Assembly: GCA_040902925.1 (NCBI GenBank)
Contig: JBBDWJ010000372.1
Coordinates: 1 to 10,404 of the forward strand
DNA: 10,404 nucleotides
Direction of reading: 5' to 3'
From: JBBDWJ01 sp040902925
GTDB lineage: Bacteria > Acidobacteriota > Terriglobia > Bryobacterales > UBA6623
The translations under genes were made by a program, and so were the position numbers. Under the pieces are notes generated by a model that saw only the letters and a list, made by a program, of their open reading frames with translations, ran no database searches and was not told the origin of the DNA. Shown piece after piece: positions 7,264 through 10,404 of the stretch (position 1 is its first letter; each line of letters opens with the position of its first letter).

Positions 7264-8250
7264 CTAGCGATTCCCGGCCGCCGCGTATCCTCCGGCGGCC
7301 TGCGGCAGGCCCAGTTCGGCCTCCACCGCGGGCGACCAGTTCTTCGCGACGCACAGCAGGGATCTGCGCCCCGATTCGACCAGCACCAAGTTGAAGAGCA
7401 GCCGCCTTTCGAGTGAGCAGGTGGCGGCCGGATTTTCCGACAGCGGCACCAGCCCGTGGCGGAAGATCGTAGCGAATGCGAACTGAGGCCCGCCAGGCGA
7501 GACGATCAGGTAGCCAGGCTGAAAGGTTGGCGCGCCGGGCACGTTGCGGGCATAGGCGGGAAACACGCGGGGCTTGGCCCTTGTGCCTCCGTCAGACAGC
7601 CTTTCTTCGAGCCAGGCGGGGATCGAATCCAGAGGCGCCTCTCGGGAGCCGAACCAGCTTGCCAGAGTTCCGGCCACCCCCGACAACAGAAAACGAATCA
7701 TCCGGAACAGCAGCGGCGTGATCACCGCCATCAGCGCGATGAGCGCGAGCACGATGCCGAGCGCAACCCAGGGGTAGGTATACATCAGCGCCAGCAGGCC
7801 GACCACGCCGAAATCCTCGGCGAGGCTGACGATCGAGTTGCTCACCGGCTCGGGCGATGTATTGACCAGCATGCGCGTACCGGCTTTGGTCGAATGCGCA
7901 CCGAGCCCGAGCGCGGCTCCGACCAGCATGGCCAGCACCTGCTGCCCGGGGCCGTAGTCGGCGGCCGCTTGAAAGGCGAGATAGGCCGCGCCGACCGGGC
8001 GGATGAAGGTGTGAACGCCGTCCCAAAGAGTGTCGAGGTATGGAATCTTGTCGGCGAAGAATTCGATAGCGTAAAGCGTCCCCGCGACGCCCAGAACGAT
8101 CGGGTGGGCCAGGATTTGCAGCTCCTCAGGCAGGCCGGTAAGCCAGCCGTAGCGCTGCGCCAAGCCAAGCACCAGCACCGTGGCGTAGAGATTGACGCCC
8201 GAGGCGATCGGCAGGCCGAGAAGGCTTATCCAGGTTTCGAGTCCGCCCAT
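7264..8250 (-). CDS. DUF4126 family integral membrane protein with C-terminal extension
   Basis: The 328-residue product begins with a DUF4126 domain: SGVNLYATVLVLGL (17-30), then EFFADKIPYLDTLWDGVHTFIRP (63-85), a conserved block of this uncharacterised family, then HSTKAGTR (119-126). Hydrophobic stretches near 8-30, 50-66, 86-96, 104-118 and 145-190 suggest four to six inner-membrane segments. Residues 200-328 are mostly soluble and exceed the usual length of the family (about 200 residues); I do not recognise this tail. The ATG at 8250 has AAGGAA 6-7 bases upstream, a good ribosome binding site. A 6-base stem with loop (8263-8278) sits just upstream of that site on the leader. No function is known for the domain, and neighbours on both sides are well spaced, so context does not help. 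Confidence 0.85.
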   Translation of the reverse strand: MGGLETWISLLGLPIASGVNLYATVLVLGLAQRYGWLTGLPEELQILAHPIVLGVAGTLYAIEFFADKIPYLDTLWDGVHTFIRPVGAAYLAFQAAADYGPGQQVLAMLVGAALGLGAHSTKAGTRMLVNTSPEPVSNSIVSLAEDFGVVGLLALMYTYPWVALGIVLALIALMAVITPLLFRMIRFLLSGVAGTLASWFGSREAPLDSIPAWLEERLSDGGTRAKPRVFPAYARNVPGAPTFQPGYLIVSPGGPQFAFATIFRHGLVPLSENPAATCSLERRLLFNLVLVESGRRSLLCVAKNWSPAVEAELGLPQAAGGYAAAGNR

Positions 8251-8262
8251 GGAGATTCCTTG

Positions 8263-8278
8263 CGAGCGCTTGGGCGCT
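8263..8278 (-). promoter_or_regulatory. Small leader hairpin upstream of the DUF4126 gene
   Basis: GAGCGC and GCGCTC pair around a 4-base loop immediately upstream of the AAGGAA ribosome binding site (8255-8260) on the minus strand. Such a stem could influence translation initiation or mRNA stability, but a 6-base GC palindrome is also expected occasionally by chance in DNA this GC-rich. Confidence 0.35.
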
Positions 8279-8392
8279 CAGTTTGAGGATACGTGATCCT
8301 GGTGGAGGTTGTTCCCGTTACCGAAGCCGGGAAAACGCGTGGCCCGGGCGGAGAAAGTGGAAGAAGAGAATCGGGTGATCGGGAAGGCAAAA

Positions 8393-8413
8393 GGCAAAGT
8401 GCAAAAGGCAAAA
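8393..8413. repeat. Purine-rich 21-base direct repeat, copy 2
   Basis: This stretch is identical to 7011-7031 and lies within a GGCAAAAG-type run at about 8384-8417, in the gap between the OB-fold gene and the DUF4126 gene. The rest of this 216-base gap (8251-8466) contains only the leader hairpin at 8263-8278 and no gene. Confidence 0.7.
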
Positions 8414-8466
8414 TTGGGAAGGTCAGGACAGGGCGGGTTTCCATTCTGGCAAAATGCTTCCGCCAC

Positions 8467-8769
8467 CTAGGCGGACAACGCAAACACCTGCACGCCGTTA
8501 CTTTCTTCGATCTGTTTGACCTTGTCGCCGATTTTGACTTTTTCGCCCTGGATGCGCGCGGTTAGGCGAGGACCCTCTTCCAGTTGAATGATGGCGATCT
8601 GGAATGGCAGGCTCTTTTCGAATGGCGTCGCCGCGGCGTGCAGCATGGTGCAGGAATAAACCGTGCCTTGGCCGCTGAGGGTGACCGTTTCGAATTCGCC
8701 GGCGGCGCTTTGCGGAGCCGTCAGTATGATTTCGCCGCTCTCACGATTACGGTAGGCCGTCATGTCCAT
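8467..8769 (-). CDS. OB-fold DUF35-type thiolase partner lacking zinc-ribbon cysteines
   Basis: The product of 100 residues resembles the acyl-CoA-associated OB-fold half of DUF35 proteins: LSGQGTVYSCT (31-41) and IQLEEGPRLTARIQG (61-75), then a KIGDKVK turn and a terminal strand. DUF35 proteins normally carry a rubredoxin-like zinc ribbon with four Cys before the OB fold. Here the corresponding segment (YRNRESGEI, then APQSAAGEFE) has none; the only Cys (40) lies in the OB fold. The known role of the family is to form a complex with SCP2-type thiolases or HMG-CoA synthases and channel acyl-CoA, and the gene directly follows such a thiolase. The start is uncertain: ATG at 8769 or 8763 gives a compact protein, while a TTG at 8811 has GGTGAG 5 bases upstream, overlaps the thiolase stop and adds a basic 14-residue lead. 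Confidence 0.85.
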   Translation of the reverse strand: MDMTAYRNRESGEIILTAPQSAAGEFETVTLSGQGTVYSCTMLHAAATPFEKSLPFQIAIIQLEEGPRLTARIQGEKVKIGDKVKQIEESNGVQVFALSA

Positions 8770-8800
8770 TGCTCGTTTGCCAACAGCTTTCGCGGGTTTA

Positions 8801-9958
8801 TTATGCGCCAAAAATGCTCACCACGCAGCTTGCTCCTGATCCCCCGAGGTTCTGCGCCAAGCCGATTCCAGCCGATTGGAGCTGGCGTTCGCCGCATTCG
8901 CCGCGAAGCTGCTCGACGACTTCGCAGATCTGGGCGACACCGGTCGCGCCCACGGGGTGGCCCTTCGATTTTAGCCCTCCGCTGGTGTTAATGGGTTTTT
9001 TTCCGTCGAGCGCGGTCAGGCCGTCTGCTGACGCCGGGCCGCCCTGGCCGCGGGGGACGAATCCCAGATCCTCTAGCGCGATGATCTCGGCGATCGTAAA
9101 GCAGTCGTGCAGCTCGGCGAAATCAATGTCGCCGGGGCCGACGCCGGCCATCCGGTAGGCCTTTTCGGCTGCCGTGCGGACGGCCGCGAAGGTCGTGATA
9201 TCAGGCTTTTCGTGCAGCGCCAGCCGGTCGGAGGCCTGCGCCACTCCCCGCACGCACACTGGGTTCGGCGCAAACTCTTTGGCACGGTCGGAGGCCACCA
9301 GCAGCACCGCCGCCGCGCCATCGCTGATCAGCGAGCAGTCGTAGAGCGTTAGCGGCTCGGCGATCATCCTGCCGTTGAGGGCCTGCTCGATCGTGATCGC
9401 CTTGCGGAGGTGCGCGTAGGGGTTTTTCAGTCCATTGGCGTGGTTTTTTACCGCCACGGCCGCCAGGTGCTCCCGCGTAGTTCCGAATTCGTACATATGC
9501 CGCTGGGCGATCATGGCAAACAGCGCCGGGAAGGTCGCGCCCGCGCGCACCTCGCTCGCCAGGTCTCCGGCCGCGGCCAGGATGTCGGTCGTGCGGGCGG
9601 TGGTTTGCGGGGTCATCTGCTCGACCCCCAGCACCAGCACAGCGTCGTAGATCCCCCCGGCGACGGCCCCAAAGGCATGGAAGAAGGCCGAGCCGCTCGA
9701 TGCGCAGGCGGCCTCAAACCGTGTGCAGGGGACACCTTCCAGCCCCAGCGCCGAGCCGATGTAGGGGGCGAGATGGTTTTGGCCCACAAACGACGGTCCG
9801 GCGAAGTTTCCGACGTACAAGGCCTCCACCTGGCGGGGGTCAACCTTAGCCGATTCTAGGCATTTCTGCCCGGCTTCCCGGGCCAGGTCGCGGATGTTAA
9901 GCTCGGGAAAGGCCCCGAAACGGGTCTTTCCGGTGGCGACGATGGAAACGGATCTCAT
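8801..9958 (-). CDS. SCP2-type thiolase (acetyl-CoA acyltransferase family)
   Basis: Members cleave or condense acyl-CoA thioesters in the cytosol. The 385-residue product has the nucleophilic Cys85 in FEAACASSGSAF, the HDCFTIAE motif (284-291), GLKSKGHPVGATG (328-340) with the catalytic His334, and a C-terminal NLGGSGAS where classical thiolases have their second active-site Cys. Loss of that Cys together with HDCF, whose Cys286 replaces it, is the signature of the SCP2-thiolase subgroup. The ATG at 9958 matches the usual MRSVSIVxTGKTRFG beginning; a TTG at 9991 in the same frame adds an unlikely lead, and no strong ribosome binding site precedes either. It forms a two-gene unit with the OB-fold gene, which suggests a thiolase/DUF35 complex in degradation or synthesis of an unidentified acyl-CoA. 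A divergent sigma factor gene begins 96 bases away. Confidence 0.92.
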   Translation of the reverse strand: MRSVSIVATGKTRFGAFPELNIRDLAREAGQKCLESAKVDPRQVEALYVGNFAGPSFVGQNHLAPYIGSALGLEGVPCTRFEAACASSGSAFFHAFGAVAGGIYDAVLVLGVEQMTPQTTARTTDILAAAGDLASEVRAGATFPALFAMIAQRHMYEFGTTREHLAAVAVKNHANGLKNPYAHLRKAITIEQALNGRMIAEPLTLYDCSLISDGAAAVLLVASDRAKEFAPNPVCVRGVAQASDRLALHEKPDITTFAAVRTAAEKAYRMAGVGPGDIDFAELHDCFTIAEIIALEDLGFVPRGQGGPASADGLTALDGKKPINTSGGLKSKGHPVGATGVAQICEVVEQLRGECGERQLQSAGIGLAQNLGGSGASCVVSIFGA

Positions 9959-9996
9959 TGACTGCAAGCCGTTTTTCAAAGGCCCACACAATTATT

Positions 9997-10025
9997 ATTC
10001 CACGCTTTGCGAGCTCTGCCGTCAA
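9997..10025 (-). promoter_or_regulatory. Candidate sigma70-type promoter of the thiolase/OB-fold unit
   Basis: On the minus strand, TTGACG (10020-10025, five of six consensus bases) is followed after exactly 17 bases by TGGAAT (9997-10002, four of six). Transcription would begin near 9990, leaving a leader of about 32 bases before the thiolase ATG. The -35 box overlaps the left arm of an inverted repeat at 10023-10046. The match is good but unproven, since spacing and consensus were judged by eye. Confidence 0.45.
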
Positions 10026-10046
10026 CCTTATGAAAGCCGAAGGTTG
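10023..10046. promoter_or_regulatory. 7-base inverted repeat between divergent genes (possible operator or leader hairpin)
   Basis: CAACCTT (10023-10029) and AAGGTTG (10040-10046) are exact reverse complements around 10 bases. The right arm contains the only purine-rich AAGG upstream of the sigma factor ATG at 10055, and the left arm overlaps the candidate -35 box of the divergent thiolase unit. It could be a DNA-binding site for a repressor of both genes or an RNA hairpin in the sigma factor leader. Confidence 0.4.
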
Positions 10047-10054
10047 GCGGTGAG

Positions 10055-10404
10055 ATGCTCACAGTTACAGCGCCGACAGCAATGGAAGCGGAGCGGACCC
10101 CAGCGCTAGAGGCTCAGCCCAGCGCCTCGACCGATGCGGAGTTCATCGAACTCCACATGCGGCGGGTGTTCCGGCTGGTCTACCGTGTCGTGGGTAACGT
10201 TCCCGACGCCCAAGACCTTACCCAAGAGACCTTCGTCAAGGCGCTGAGCCGCCGCTCGCAGCTCAAAGATCCCGAAAAGGCGGCCCACTGGCTGGGGCGC
10301 ATCGCAGTCAATACTGCCCTCGATTTCATGCGCCAACGCAAGCGGGTCGTTTTCGAAGAGATCGAGAAGGCGCCCGAGCAGCCAACCGAAAGCCCCGAGC
10401 AGGC
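10055..10404 (+). CDS. ECF-family RNA polymerase sigma factor, N-terminal part
   Basis: The frame opens after a TGA at 10031 and continues through the right edge, so only about 116 residues are visible. After a polar lead of about 28 residues comes a sigma70 region 2: HMRRVFRLVYRVVGNVPDAQDLTQETFVKAL, in which DAQDLTQETF is the core-polymerase-binding helix, then WLGRIAVNTALDFMRQRKR, the -10 recognition and melting segment. The following acidic stretch fits the linker to region 4, which lies outside the window. This layout is that of an extracytoplasmic-function (RpoE-like) sigma factor. The ATG at 10055 is preferred, since GGTGAG directly precedes it and AAGG is 11 bases upstream; an ATG at 10082 lacks any signal. 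An anti-sigma gene would be expected just downstream, beyond the window. Confidence 0.9.
   Translation, partial: MLTVTAPTAMEAERTPALEAQPSASTDAEFIELHMRRVFRLVYRVVGNVPDAQDLTQETFVKALSRRSQLKDPEKAAHWLGRIAVNTALDFMRQRKRVVFEEIEKAPEQPTESPEQ

Noticed and set aside
7456..8286. Plus-strand open frame (276 codons) opposite the DUF4126 gene
   Set aside because: Its product is rich in Arg, His, Gln and Glu without a fold signature, whereas the other strand encodes a clear membrane protein.
10106..10336. Minus-strand open frame of 76 codons at the right edge
   Set aside because: It is antisense to a clear sigma region 2 coding sequence that stays open to the window edge.

Overview
The window is a GC-rich, densely coding bacterial chromosome segment. 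The gene set suggests a soil-type Acidobacteriota, possibly the Solibacter/Bryobacter lineage. The pointers are a secreted planctomycete-type cytochrome c domain fused to WD40 repeats, a secreted GH29 fucosidase, a DUF4126 membrane protein, and intergenic spaces full of compound palindromes. This placement is inference from gene style, not from a marker gene. No phage, plasmid, CRISPR, tRNA or rRNA signal was seen.

Layout: (1) 3-326, plus strand, the C-terminal end of a short-chain dehydrogenase/reductase cut by the window edge. (2) 498-1877, plus strand, an exported haem-binding c-type cytochrome/WD40 protein. (3) 1878-2176, a gap between convergent genes filled by a paired inverted repeat. 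(4) 2177-3475, minus strand, an exported alpha-L-fucosidase. (5) 3723-5451, minus strand, a thiol-redox cluster transcribed thioredoxin, glutaredoxin, thioredoxin reductase, with a likely intrinsic terminator before the reductase gene. (6) 5581-6750, minus strand, a class I PLP aminotransferase. (7) 6751-7263, a 513-base non-coding stretch with a second paired inverted repeat. (8) 7264-8250, minus strand, a DUF4126 membrane protein with a long C-terminal tail. (9) 8467-9958, minus strand, an SCP2-type thiolase overlapping or abutting a small OB-fold (DUF35-type) partner. (10) 10055 to the right edge, plus strand and divergent from the thiolase, the N-terminal part of an ECF sigma factor that runs off the window.

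Two gene groups look functionally linked. Thioredoxin, glutaredoxin and thioredoxin reductase form a complete NADPH-to-dithiol relay. The thiolase and OB-fold protein match the known pairing of SCP2-type thiolases with DUF35 proteins, but here the small partner has lost the usual zinc-ribbon cysteines. The rest are ordinary single genes.

The least explained part of the window is its intergenic DNA. Two unrelated repeat families (1922-2114 and 6896-7112) share one design: two hairpins per arm, one closed by a GCAA tetraloop, with the arms in inverted orientation about 100 bases apart. One family carries GTAG directly 5' of its hairpin, a hallmark of REP elements mobilised by RAYT/TnpA-REP proteins. 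A third palindromic repeat occurs at 370 and 3543. No convincing new defence or metabolic system is visible; the repeats and the cysteine-less DUF35 partner are the best leads.
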